From contig NC_134137.1 of the NCBI RefSeq assembly GCF_033958435.1, forward strand, positions 222,063,501 through 222,127,500: a stretch of DNA of 64,000 nucleotides, in the 5' to 3' direction. Source of the stretch: Carettochelys insculpta (Eukaryota; Chordata; Testudines; Carettochelyidae). Shown here piece after piece: positions 1 to 10,717 of this stretch. Position 1 is the first letter of the stretch, and every line of letters starts with the position of its first letter. The notes under the pieces are model-generated. The model ran no database searches and was not told the DNA's origin. It saw only the letters and a program-made list of their open reading frames with translations. The translations under genes were made by a program, and so were the position numbers.

Positions 1-419
1 CTGAGTCTATGCTACGAGATAAAATTGATTTTTTTTTTAATGAAATTGATTTCTTAACTCTGGGTTGTATCCGTTTGATTTAGAGCATCTTCACCTTCCC
101 ACTTGTTCCCCACAAAAACAACCTACTGGTGCCATGCAAGGAGCTTAAATCGAGTGCTGCAGCAGAATATTGTGGGAACCTATCCCAGAGTTCCTTGAGC
201 CCCATTGCATTCTGGCCCCACAAGTAGATGTGGGTATATGACACCATCTTCCCACATTTCATTCCCCTCTTTCCCCTGCCATGTTATGTATGTTTAAGTA
301 GACATGGGGGCTACACTGAAACAGCAGGTCTAGGCTTTATTTTGGGATGGGATATTGATTTACACCTCCTGGAAAAGAGGACTCTAAATAGATACAGGTG
401 CTACACTGAAACTTGAATG

Positions 420-910
420 AATCATCTGTAATGGCCCAGGGTGGCTAAAAGAGAGTACACTTGACAGCCACAAAAACTGTGACTGCCCACGGAGGCCCTT
501 TCAGGAATTTGAATCTGGATTTAGGCCCCCAGCAAAAGAAAATCCTTATGCTTAAGTAGACATGGTTGCTACATTGAAACTCAAATGATTCATCAAGCTA
601 AAACACCCCAGACTAGAGCCAGGTTTGGACCTGGAAAAGAAGACCCTAAGGACAAGAATATTCCCCACTGCAAACCTTAGTTCAACAACTGTGGCAATTG
701 TGTAGCTAATACATTGCCTTCATTGAAAAATGAATGGCTCAGGGCAGCTAAAACACTCTTGGCTACAGCCAGGCCCTGAAAATCATGACCGCCAATGAAG
801 ATGTCCCCTGGGCAACTAAAAGACCCCCAGCTATAGCCAGCTTCTGAAAATCTTGACTGCTGAGAGAAACAACCCCTGGCTACAACCAGCCCCCAAAAAT
901 CGTGACCCTC
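420..910 (+). repeat. Degenerate tandem repeat, unit about 60-70 bp
   Basis: About four diverged units share a core: a 'gcagctaaaa' block, then 'ggctacagccag', then 'gaaaatcatgaccgcc'. Cores occur near 441-490, 733-790, 811-860 and 870-910. Mid-sequence drift is large, so this is an old minisatellite or a repeated part of an unidentified mobile element. It explains the long open frame on the - strand here (677-1228), which has no recognisable domain. Confidence 0.5.
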
Positions 911-1710
911 ACCATGTGCAAGCTGCCTGGCACTTTGCGCTGCATGTCCTTTTATTGGTTCAGGGTCAAGCCATGTGAAGCGACTGTGCTCAGGAATGTT
1001 CCAGACTGTGTGGCGCCTCTGTGGGGAGGGAAGAGAGAGGATGTGGGGGCAGGACAACATGTAAACATCTGAAAAGAAGGTTCTCATGCTACCAGACAAG
1101 CAAGACCCCCACCCACAGCCTAACTGACAGGTGGTACGGGGGACCAGCAGCTGGTACCATGCGGCACAGGAAGAAGAGAGGCAACTAGCAGGGGTGTACA
1201 CAGAAGCACAGCCCAGACAGCTGCACAAGTAGCAATGAAAAAGAGAGAAGATTTTTCAGCTTCTCGTGACCCTACAGCCATGGGCTTCCAGGTGCCGAAT
1301 TGTAATGGTCGTCTTGTTGCCTAATTCCTCTGTACTTGAGAGCAGTGAAGATGTAAGAGGTCAGAGCAGAGAACTGTGGTACATTGTGGGGCACATAGGG
1401 GACATCTGTGGAGGCTAATGAATTCCATTTAAAGACATAGCACATCCTCACTACCCTTCATTCAGAATTTTAAATTCAAACTGAACGCTACACCCGTCAG
1501 GTTACTGTGATTTTAAGATTTCAATATCATGCCGGTTTTAGTGGTCCATAAATCAAGCTAATGGAATTTACAGTGAGGACAGGCACTCTAGCCTGATTTT
1601 CCCAACTGACCAATCGATTTTATCTCATAGTGTAGATGCAGCCTTTGTCTGCGTGTGGCCTGAGGCTTCAGGAAAAGCAGTGCCCTGTGAATATGTCCGG
1701 CTTGACCAGG

Positions 1711-1815
1711 TGCTGGCTGGGATGACTTAGTGGGGGTTGATCCTGCTTGGAGCAGGGGGTTGGACTAGATGACCTCCTGAGGACCCTTCCAGCCCTAGAA
1801 TTCTATGATTCTATG
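1711..1815 (+). mobile_element. CR1 LINE 3' end (5'-truncated) or CR1-tailed SINE
   Basis: The segment contains the conserved CR1 3' motif with 'ggttggactagatgacctcc' and finishes in two copies of ATTCTATG, the hallmark of CR1 3' termini. Only about 100 bp remain, so a CR1-tailed SINE cannot be excluded. Confidence 0.8.
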
Positions 1816-2747
1816 GATATCCTCAGAAACCCAGGCAATAGGCTAACACTCATCATTATTTTTGTTTGGCGTCTGCATTATTTGGAACTGCCAAGTGAAT
1901 AAAAATAGGTCACTTAGGTCAGCTACAAATGGAAACATATTTTTGTGAAGTTTCTGCTTAGAATGTAAGTAATTGCTACAGGAAACCAGAGCCCTGTCAC
2001 TATCGTTGTGGTGGTTAGCTGAGACATCTATCTGTACAGCTCTTGAGACACTGTGCGTGGACAGAAAATGAAGATTGGCGGTTACGATATTGCTGAGAGT
2101 ATTCAGAAGTTTCAGGTCCTGTCTCTTCTCTCTGGCTTCTCAGAAGTATTCAGGACATCCAGAGGTAGACATAGGTAACGGTGTGTTTACACACTGAAAG
2201 AGCTCCAGCAGTACTGGGCTCAGATACCTTTTTCACACCAGAAAGATCAGACCATTTTAGAAAAACGAGATGCTATTTGGATCACACTAGTAGTCAAACT
2301 AGTCCAGTATTGTGCCTCAGACAAAAGAAGAAGGGGTGGTGGGGGAAGGCAGTCTCTGTATTCATTTAAAAAGTATCCTGTTAAACCAAAACATTTCAGG
2401 CACGTATCCTGAGGGAAACGAATGAATCACATGTAACGGATATGCCATGTGGCTTAATGCACTGCTGGAATGTGCTCAAATATAATGGCGAGCTACAGAG
2501 AATAGAACAGAATTGATTAGAGGCCAGTGCCAGAGAGGCTCCAGAAGAAGGTACGAGAAACTCTCTGTAATGCAGAACTGTAGGATAACCTACCCCGCGA
2601 GAAAGTTTCTTTCTAATCTAAGACAGTTAGTGGCTGGCTGATGCATGAACATTTATATCCCTTTTACATGGTTTTTCCAGACTTATCAAACACAAATGTT
2701 CTCGTTATTCATATAAATGTCTAATGTTTTTTTGAACAGTAATATCC

Positions 2748-2884
2748 TGACATGCATCTGATAAGCGGGTCTTTGCCCATGAAACCTTATGCTCCAAAAA
2801 AATCTGTTAGTCTGTAAGGTGCCATAGAACTTCTTGTTGTATCCACAAAAACAGACTAACATGGCTACCCCTCTGATACTTGTT
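2748..2884 (+). mobile_element. Turtle-type SINE tail
   Basis: It starts near 'catgcatctgataagcgggt', passes through a diverged GTCTTTGCCCATGAAA block and 'gttagtctgtaaggtgcca', and ends in 'actaacatggctacccctct'. This tail family recurs in the window (3666-4149). It is a single copy in + orientation with the tRNA-like head missing or too diverged to see. Confidence 0.75.
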
Positions 2885-3382
2885 ACTAATATCCTGGTTG
2901 TAGTGATGCCTGATGCCAAAGAGTTTCACGAGATAATTAAATGTTGTGCAAAAGAATGTTTCCTTGTTTTGGTTTTAAACTGGTCACTTTCTTGCATCAT
3001 CAAATGTCTCCTGTGTGAGACAGAATAAGTAGGACTGCACAACTTCTCTACACCATTCATATACTTATTTATCTCCCGTCTTAGCTATGGGACCTGCACT
3101 GCCCCAATTAAAGGCAGAATTTGGTCAAATAATGAGGAGTATTTTTCTGTCTCTAATGGATACCTCAGCATTGTTTGTGTAGTTAGAAGAAAAAAAAAGT
3201 TAGTGTAGCTTTAAATATTTATTATTTCATTGTGCTAAGGACCAGATTTGCTTGAGCCGACCTTCAGCTAGGGTGTGAAACCAGACCTGGCCATCACTGG
3301 AAGTAGGGAAAGTCCTAACCCCGCAGGTTCCTGAGGTTTTTCTCTCCCTCCCAAGTGGCTCAGCCAGCCCTTACAGCCTCAG

Positions 3383-3620
3383 AGACTTCAAGGTCATAAG
3401 GAACCATCATAATCATGTAGTCTGATCTCCTGCATATTGCAGGTCACAGAACCTCACTCACCCACTTGTGTGATAGACCCCTAACTTCTGGCTGAGTTAC
3501 TGAAGTCCTCAAGTCATGATTTAAAGACTTCAAGTTATAGAGAATCCCGCTATTTACATGTGTTTAAACCTGCAGATAATTGTATCCCATGCTGCAGAGG
3601 AAGGTCCCAACTGTGATCAG
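3383..3620 (-). mobile_element. CR1 LINE fragment, reverse orientation
   Basis: The + strand reads as the reverse complement of a CR1 3' region ('gtagtctgatctcctgcata', 'tttaaagacttcaagttata', 'ccatgctgcagaggaag'). No open frame survives. Family placement rests on remembered similarity to turtle CR1 ends, so the subfamily is not given. Confidence 0.65.
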
Positions 3621-3648
3621 GTCCCTACTGTGTGAAAAAAAGACATAA

Positions 3649-4531
3649 GCTACATCTACACTAGAATCGGAGAGGCAGCCGTGTTAGGCTGTAGCTTCGA
3701 GAACAGCAAGTCTTGTGGCACCTTATAGACTAACAGATATTTTGGAACATAAGGTTTTGTGGGCAAAGACCCGCTTCATCAGATGCATGAGTGGGGGGCG
3801 GGGTGGTTTCAGAGGGGTATTTAAAGAGTGGGGTCCCAGTAAAAGGGAGGGTCAGAGCTGACAAGGTCTATTCAGCAAGGTGGAAATGGCCCATTATCAA
3901 TAGTACGTATCAATAGTATGTAATAGCACATATCTTTTGAAACACACTATTGATAATGGGCCATTTCCACCTTGCTGAATAGACCTTGTCAGCTCTGGCC
4001 CTCCCTCTTACTGGGACCCTACTTTTAAAATATCCCTCTGAAACCCCCACCCCCCACTCATGCATCTGATGAAGCGGGTCTTTGCCCACGAAAGCTTATG
4101 CTTCAAAATATCTGTTAGTCTATATGGTGCCACAAGACTTCTTGTTCTCATCTACCCTGGAGAGTTTTGTTGACAAAAAAAATGTGTTCACACTAAAAAT
4201 GTGTTCTGTTGACAGTAACTCGACAGAATGCAGCACTTTTGTCGACAGCCTTCTACCTCTCCCCCATGAGGCAGAATGTCTTTCTTGTCAGAATCTGTCA
4301 ACAAAAAGAGCCATGGGGATACCCGGTGGGGGGCTCTGTCGACAGACAGGGCTTCCGGGTCACTGGGCAGCCCTGTCTGCTATACTTCTGGTTGGCTGTT
4401 GTGTCGAGAGAGCAGCTGGGAAGTCCGTCCACTTTCTGTCAACACAGTGGATCACTTTTTCGATCTGCTTTGCTGTCTGGTCACAATCTTCTGTAACATC
4501 TGTCGGCAGCTCGCTGTAGTGTAGACATAGC
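3649..4531. mobile_element. TIR DNA transposon (MITE-like) interrupted by an inverted SINE dimer
   Basis: The left end GCTACATCTACACTAG (3649-3664) is the inverted complement of the right end 'tagtgtagacatagc' (about 4517-4531). The inner part 4162-4531 is about 70% alike by eye to 4616-5025, including 'cagacagggc', 'ccctgtctgctat' and repeated 'gttgaca' words. No transposase remains. A SINE composite (3666-4149) sits just inside the left end, so the original element was about 390 bp, like its neighbour. Confidence 0.65.
3666..4149. mobile_element. Inverted SINE dimer (fold-back) with one target-site duplication
   Basis: The left arm (about 3670-3910) is a SINE in - orientation and the right arm (about 3945-4149) is the same SINE in + orientation; the tails point outward. 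The arms pair over roughly 200 bp, sharing for example 'atgggccatttccaccttgc'. The composite is flanked by one direct repeat, ATCTACACTAGA at 3654-3665 and ATCTACCCTGGA at 4150-4161 (two mismatches). The two halves therefore look like one insertion event. Confidence 0.75.
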
Positions 4532-4615
4532 CACAGAGAAAGACAGTCACTGCCTCAAAGAGCTGACAGCCTAGATAAGCAGGTCAAAGGATAGGAGAGG
4601 AAGAAAAGACACAAG

Positions 4616-5025
4616 GGCTGTGGTTACACTAGCAAGTTTTGCTGACAAACCCCAGTTTTGTCAGCAAAGCTGGTGGAATGTCTACATACACAATGCGTTT
4701 TTGTCAACAGAACTCATCGCTTTCACCAGCAATGTTTTGCCTCTGGGCCACGAGGCATAATGCTGCATACTATGTGGATGCTCTGGGGGTGGGGGTGTTT
4801 CTCTTGACAGACAGGGCATCCAGAATACTAGGCGGCCCTGTCTGCTATGCTTCCGGGTGCCTGTTTTGTTGAGAGAGCATCCAAGCAGTCCAGCTGCTCT
4901 GTTGACAGAGCAGAGTGCTCTTCCGATTGGCTTTTGTGTGCGGCCTTGCTCTGTTGACAAGTTTTTTGGGAAATCTCTTCCGACGGTGACTTTTGCTGAC
5001 AGTGAGTTGTAGTGTAACTGTAGCC
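4616..5025. mobile_element. TIR MITE, same family as the 3649 element
   Basis: The left end GGCTGTGGTTACACTAGCA (4616-4634) is inverted at the right as 'tgtagtgtaactgtagcc' (about 5008-5025). The interior is rich in 'tgttgaca' and 'ccctgtctgctatgcttc' and matches the interior of the preceding element. It is non-coding and about 410 bp long. No clear target-site duplication was found. Confidence 0.65.
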
Positions 5026-5244
5026 AATGTGACTGGCAGAATGTCACACATCGATCCAGTGGCAGAATAACAAATAAAATCACTACTCAGTGACTTGCTC
5101 TTTTTCCTTTTAAGTCACACCTCTGAATCACACCCACAAAAAAGAGACACATTTTTTGGCTTTAAAACAAATAAGTTAAATCATTTCCACTGAACCTTAA
5201 AGCCCTTATCAGTGTTGGTTGATGTGAGGGTGAGTGTTTTACTA

Positions 5245-5565
5245 CAGTAAACTCTGTCATATCTGGCATTCTATCATCTGCAAACTCTCAAGTAACTGGC
5301 ATTTTAACCATAAATAAATTTTAGTTATGTTTTTCTATAAGTACAGTATAGTGAAAGTAAATACAAATAAATACAGTTTAAGTTTACAATGTACAGTACT
5401 ACTGTTGTCAGTAAATAAAGTGCCTTGCATGCATTTTTATTTTTCTTAGTATCTAATCTTGTTTTTCTGTAGTGTTGCACATTGGTAGGTCTGCCTCTCT
5501 GTTATCCAAAGTATTTGAATATCTGGAAACCTCCCGGTCCTGGAGCTGCACATATGAGTTTACTG
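5245..5565. mobile_element. Pogo/Tigger-like MITE, 321 bp
   Basis: The element begins CAGTAAACTC and ends GAGTTTACTG, a perfect 10-bp inverted repeat. It is flanked by TA on both sides (5243-5244 and 5566-5567). CAGT ends with a TA target duplication are typical of Tc1/mariner-pogo elements. No transposase frame is present. Confidence 0.75.
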
Positions 5566-6930
5566 TACCGGTAGCAGGCAAGACTTCAGACATGGGATAT
5601 GTTCTTGTTCAATTTTTTCAAACCCTGCAGTTTGCCACAACATAAAAGGAAGTTTTGGAAGTCCCTGACCAGTTTGTACTGTCTTTGAATGTCAGGGTTG
5701 AAATATAGAATATGAGCTGTGCTTATGTAATCCCCCACACTGACTGGGTGTGGTTTACTGTCGCATGCAATGGCGCCGAGACCATTTCCACAAAGAAAGG
5801 AGAAGTCTCCGCTACAGCAGGAGCTGAGAGCCAGCTGGCTTTCAGCTCAAACTGGAGAGGCGCCTGCACTAAGTGCAGGAGGGCCTAGTTTAGAGTCTGG
5901 CTGTGGGTGGCACACAGAAGTGGCTAGTTCTGAGCTTGGAGCAGCAGCAGCCATGCTGCTCAGCACTGAAGTGCATTGATGGAGTTTTGTTAGTGGCTGG
6001 AGTGACCATATAGCCCCTTTTGGCCAGGAGAGCCCTGGCCATCTCCACTTTTTTTTTTTTTTTTTTTTTTGCTAAACCGGACATTTGTCCCATTTGCTCT
6101 TATTAACTGATCATTAGTTGGCAAGAGGAACCTGGAAAAAGGCACAAGTTTGCCAAACACAAACAGTCAGATCCCTCGTGGGGCATGGAGCAGTGTGCAG
6201 ATATGGGGGTGGGGTGTGGAGGGAGTGGCAATGCCAGCCCTGTACTGGGGGTAGGGCTAGGGACAGCAACTGAGCTGGTTGGCTCCATGCGCTGGCAGAT
6301 GCCAGGGGGCTCAGTCTGGCCTCATGCACTGGGAAAGGGCGGGGGGAGGGGCTCTGTCTGGCTCCATATGCATGTGGGCTGTGGGTTGGTGGGGTGGGGT
6401 GGGACGGGACCTTGCGGGGCCAGTCCATGTATGGGAGTTAGGAGATTGCAGAGGGGCTTGTGGACCAGCCATTCAAGAGTGCACCAGGGGGATTGGGCCT
6501 GCCTCGTGTGTGTGTGGAAGGTTACCCTGGGAGGGCGATGGGGGTCTAGGACTAACCATGGGGTGTCCCATTTTCCCTTTGGAAAAATATCATCACACTC
6601 TGGCTGAGAACTGGAGAGGGACACTGCTGTTGCTTGCATCTTGCACAGCTCTGCAAGAAGCCCCAGAGTGGAATGGCAGGGTGTGTGCTGGGGCAGAGCA
6701 CCATTTTATACTGTGCTTCAGGAAATAGGGCCTCATTTTCTCATGAAATCTGGTCCTTTTACACTGCTCTGGAAGCAAAAGAGATGAGATATTGGCTCAA
6801 AACATTCATGTTCAAATTCAGCACATTAACACGTGGGTTGAACAGGGACAGCAATTACCTGACCCATTATAAGGACTCTCTCGCATAGTTTGACCTACCA
6901 CTGACTTTCCCACCCCTCACTGCTCTGCTC

Positions 6931-6990
6931 TTCTGATTTGCCAACCTTGATGACAAATCAGAAAAATTGTTAACCTTGATAACAATTTTT
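6931..6990 (+). repeat. Pair of adjacent perfect 10-bp hairpins with similar loops
   Basis: TTCTGATTTG (6931-6940) pairs with CAAATCAGAA (6954-6963), and AAAAATTGTT (6962-6971) pairs with AACAATTTTT (6981-6990). Both loops contain AACCTTGAT. They sit just 5' of a SINE tail and may belong to the same element's body. Confidence 0.6.
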
Positions 6991-7009
6991 GGACCTCTGT
7001 GCTTTATAT

Positions 7010-7167
7010 ATTGAATCTGGCCTGGTAGGGCTGTAGATCTGAAGAAGTGGGTCTGTCCCACGAAAGCTCATCACTTAATAAATTATTTTGTTGGTCTTTA
7101 AAGTGCTACATGACTGCTTTTTTGTTTTGATGGAATACACAGTAACACAGCTCTCTCTCTGTTATTC
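7010..7167 (+). mobile_element. Turtle-type SINE tail (GTCTGTCCCACGAAAGCTCA family)
   Basis: 'ctgaagaagtgggtctgtcc' is followed by 'cacgaaagctcatcacttaa', 'ttaaagtgctacatgactgc' and 'ttttttgttttgat'. The same tail is found in the inverted dimers at 11.2 and 12.5 kb. The 5' limit is uncertain and may reach the hairpins at 6931. Confidence 0.8.
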
Positions 7168-7202
7168 GATATTGGCTGTATATCTTCCCAGCTGATAATT
7201 AA

Positions 7203-7440
7203 CATGAGAGAGGCCATACTGGGTTGCACCACAGGTCCATCTAGCCCAGTATCCTGTCTTTTAACAGTGGCCAATGTCAGGTGCCACTGAGGGAGTGAAC
7301 AGAATAGATAGTCACTGAGTGATCCCTCTCCTGTCATCCATCTCCAGCCTCTGACAACCAGAGATTAGGGACACCATTGCTACCCAGCCCAGCTAGTAAC
7401 CACTGATGGACCTAACTACCGTGAATTCTAGTGTGAAGGA
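7203..7440 (+). mobile_element. Interspersed repeat common in turtles, family not named
   Basis: 'ggtccatctagcccagtatc' followed by 'cagtggccaatgtcaggtgc' and 'gattagggacacc' is a motif I recognise as a high-copy repeat in turtle DNA. No coding capacity and no clear termini are visible, so the class is left open. Confidence 0.55.
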
Positions 7441-10400
7441 ATCTTCAGCTTCCAGGACAGCAAGCGTGGTCAGTTCTTACACCCACCCTTCCTAAACCCA
7501 GCAAGGGGCCAAGGACAGGAGGGTGCAGGGCCAGTCCTGGTGTATTCCAGCTATTCTCAGGTAGTCCCTGGGGGCCTGTTACTAAACATGGTCTGCTGTT
7601 AGCCTGGAGCTGACCTGGAAATCAGGAAGATGTAACTGGCTCCTCTCTCTCTCCCCATCGCACAGAAAGTGACCCTAGGAGAGACAAGCCCTTAGTCTCT
7701 GCATACAAATTATCAGACTTACTGAATTGATATAGAAGACTTTGTGAGAAACCACCTCTCCCATTAATAGCCCATTTGCTAGTTTCTCCGTGTGGCTCCA
7801 ATGGCTGTTGGAAAGCCAGGTGCTAGTGGAGGAGACTTCATGACTGGTAGTAAGGATGACCCACCAATAACCGGCACTCCAAGCCCTGCGCTGTCCTGTC
7901 CCTATTTTAAGTCGAGCTCCTGAGTGCCAAGTAATCCAGCCCAACCGCTCCACACTGGATGGCTGCAGCAGCAAGGGCATGAAGCATGGCATCATGAAGA
8001 CAACACGTAAAGACACACATTTTAGGGCTCAGCAGACTGTGGTTGAAATATCTCTCGTGTCGGCAGCACCTGCTTGTGCCAGCCTCTGCAGCTTGAAGGA
8101 CGTTCTGCTTTTACTGAATGACCAACACATACTCCGCAAGAACAGTTGTAGAGGGATGTGGTTACTGCATTAAATTTGAGATTATCTCTCCCATGTAAAC
8201 TTCAATTTTCAGTTGCACACAACGTCCCCACCCATGCACATCAGCTTACCTTTGGGGCTAGAATTTCCCTCACGCAGTCTCAATTCAGACGTGAAGCTTT
8301 GCGTGAAGTTTTCATATGTCGTTTGGAAAATTCAAAAAGTGACTAATTGTGTGGAGAGGGGAGGGAGCTGGTGTGGGATTCAGGAAGATAGCCAAACATG
8401 TCATTATTAAATGAAGGGTTTTTTTGTCTTTCTGAAAAATAATTGTTTAACCAGAAATTTAACTAGAAGTCTCTGTCTGCAAGGACAGCTAGGCTGCCTG
8501 TCTGCTGAACTAAGGGAGGAGAGTTTTCCCTGTCAGCTGTTAGTTGAATTTGAGGTCTGCAAGCCAAAGTGTGAGATCTGACCAGCCCCTGTTTCTGGGG
8601 GCGGGATTGGTCATTATGTTTCCATACTGGACCTTTCCATCTAGTTGGGAGCAGAAGGTCCATCTGTGGAAGACCACAGCCCGCAACGTGCCTCTGATCT
8701 TTTGTGACCTACTTGTTATCCACTCCTGTTGCTGCCACCTCAAGAGTAAAACTGAGCTGTGCTCTCAAAGATACTAGCAAGAACCGCCTCAACTAAATGC
8801 CCCAGTCACGTAGTTTTAAATAAAAAGAAGCTTAATCGGCAACTGTCTAGAAATGGAGCAGGTGTGTGTGTTTGGGGAATGGTAACAGGACTAGATTATC
8901 TGCTTCTGCTGTGCTGCTGAGGAATAAGGTTGTAGCAATACATTGTGATGAATCAGATCCTACATCTCAGAGCATCACAGCTGCTGTGACGGACACCTGG
9001 CTCCCCTTGATGTAGACGTTACACCAACAAGATGATGTAAGTTACTTACAACTTCAGTTCGCTCAAATTTCGTAGTACACCTCTGACTTTTAGCCTGTTA
9101 AGCATCCTTTTATGAATGTGAAGCCAGAGAGGAGGAATTTCGCTCCCTCCCCCATTGTAGATTCTCATCTTCCTGTCTTTTCTGTTGGTGAATACAGCAA
9201 GTGGCAACATGAGAGACAAGTGGGAGAAAACCTGCAGTTAAAGCCTGTGGCCTGAGAGCTTTGTATTCTCTGTCTCTTTGAAACAGCACACAAATAGCTG
9301 GCAAAGACATGAGTTGATTACATGGCAAAAGTCATCTAGATAAGCTGCCTGCGTCACCCTATAATTCCATTACTCTGAACTGTGGTAGAGTGTGGTGGAA
9401 TGCCATGGAGATTCAGTGAGCAGACTACAATTGAAACTCCTTAGCTATTCTGTTGGCATCTAGAGTTGGAATATTCCAGTGATAATCTTTAGGGAACGAT
9501 GGTCTGTCAGCCTCATGGGCTCTTATTCCACCGACACTTCCTGCAGCTAAGAAAGGAGCTCTGCAGGTTCTTTTATTTCTTCACAAGTACCTGGCCATTC
9601 CCCCCAACGCATACTGTCAAGCTGGAGTTGTCTTCCTCAGGAGATTGCTACATTTGGAACTAAACTAGATCCAATGTAAAACAAACCAGGCACAGGTCAG
9701 CCACACAAAGCCAAAGGTGCTTTACCATTATTTTCAAAAGAGCCATGGCTGCTGCTGTTTTTTAAGCTGAGCCCTTTAAGGTGGAATGTTCGGTCTTTGC
9801 ACAACCACAATCAAATACCACTAGGTAACTGTACTGATTGCAAGAATACTATTGTTTGTAGGTGCAAGGATAGGCTTATGGACTGCATGGCCTCATGCAG
9901 AGCAGGTGTCGGGTTGTGGTCTCAAAACACTGAACCTCAACTTCCCCTGATTTTTTTTTCAGGGGGACATTGGGTTGAGAGTTGCCTTGGCCTTCAGCTC
10001 AACTGCAGCAGGGAAGAGGAAGATACTGCATCATCCTGAGACTGTGGAAGAGCTTGGAGAAGGCCAGGGCAGTGACTTATTTAAGACCAGCCATTTGGTG
10101 ATAGGAATAGTTGGAATGAAGCAACAGTAATGCTTATGATCTGTGTGAGCACTCAGTGCCTGAAAGAATTCACTGAGTCCTTAGGTGAAAACTTTGCTTG
10201 GTTGAAGGTGACTGGATAAGTTAAGATCCTGGTGACCTGGAACTTCATACTGATCCTTCAAAAGTAATTTCTGCACAAGGGGATGAGGAAGGCTGTTGCT
10301 CAAATCAGTTACCACAGGACTTACGTAAGCATCTAATCAGAGTTTGAAGTCAGGAAACTTAAATAAGGGCAACTTTGTTATTTAGTAAAGTGGTGTTTGA

Positions 10401-10637
10401 GTCACCTGCAGTTAAATGTCACTGCAGCCTGTTATTGCTGTAGAGAATTCTCTATATGTTGTCTTCTGTGAAACATGCTTTCCGTGGCTCCTGTGGTTTA
10501 TTCTGCATCAAAAATGAGTTCACCCTTCCCACCCACCCCAAAGCTGTTTCCCTTACCCACCAGCTCAAGCTGTGATGTTTTCACAGTTGCAGTTCTGTAG
10601 CTCTGCACGTCTCCAGAGCAAGCAGCTACTTTTTTTC

Positions 10638-10652
10638 ATGACTTTCTACTAG
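10638..10652 (+). promoter_or_regulatory. Four-codon upstream ORF before the TIGIT start
   Basis: ATG ACT TTC TAC TAG ends one base before the TIGIT ATG at 10654. If the 5' UTR includes it, it could lower initiation or work by reinitiation. The transcription start is unknown, so its presence in mRNA is an inference. Confidence 0.4.
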
Positions 10653-10653
10653 C

Positions 10654-10717
10654 ATGGGGAATCTTCTCCTTCTTGGGCAGCTGCTGTGGCATATGGCTCC
10701 TCTCCTGCATGTTTCAG
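10654..10717 (+). CDS. TIGIT: TIGIT coding exon 1: signal peptide
   Basis: The exon encodes 21 codons plus one base: a Met followed by a Leu-rich core (GNLLLLGQLLWHM, then APLLHVS) typical of a secretion signal. The donor is TCAG|gtatag. The phase-1 end joins exon 2 to make Gly22. The ATG at 10654 is preferred because the upstream ATG at 10638 stops after four codons. Identification is indirect, resting on position, length and splice phase, since signal peptides are poorly conserved. Confidence 0.8.

Larger units (their letters stand above)
1..10653. other. Repeat-rich flank upstream of TIGIT, no gene recognised
   Basis: No exon, RNA gene or conserved protein could be supported between the left edge and the first TIGIT exon. 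Open frames here are short and lie in repeats or show no domain. The block holds a degenerate tandem repeat, CR1 fragments, SINEs, two related TIR elements and a pogo-like MITE, each listed separately. The stretches 1816-2747, 5566-6930 (including a 22-T run at 6049-6070) and 7441-10653 hold nothing I recognise. In mammals the gene before TIGIT lies tens of kilobases away, so a gene-free flank is expected. The TIGIT promoter should lie just before 10654, but no TATA box stands out. Confidence 0.6.

Noticed and set aside
677..1228. 183-codon open frame on the - strand
   Set aside because: It crosses a degenerate tandem repeat, has no domain I recognise and no splice or promoter context.
6103..6728. 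Several overlapping 100-150 codon frames
   Set aside because: A GC-rich, G-run-rich block open on both strands; no homology pattern and no splice context.
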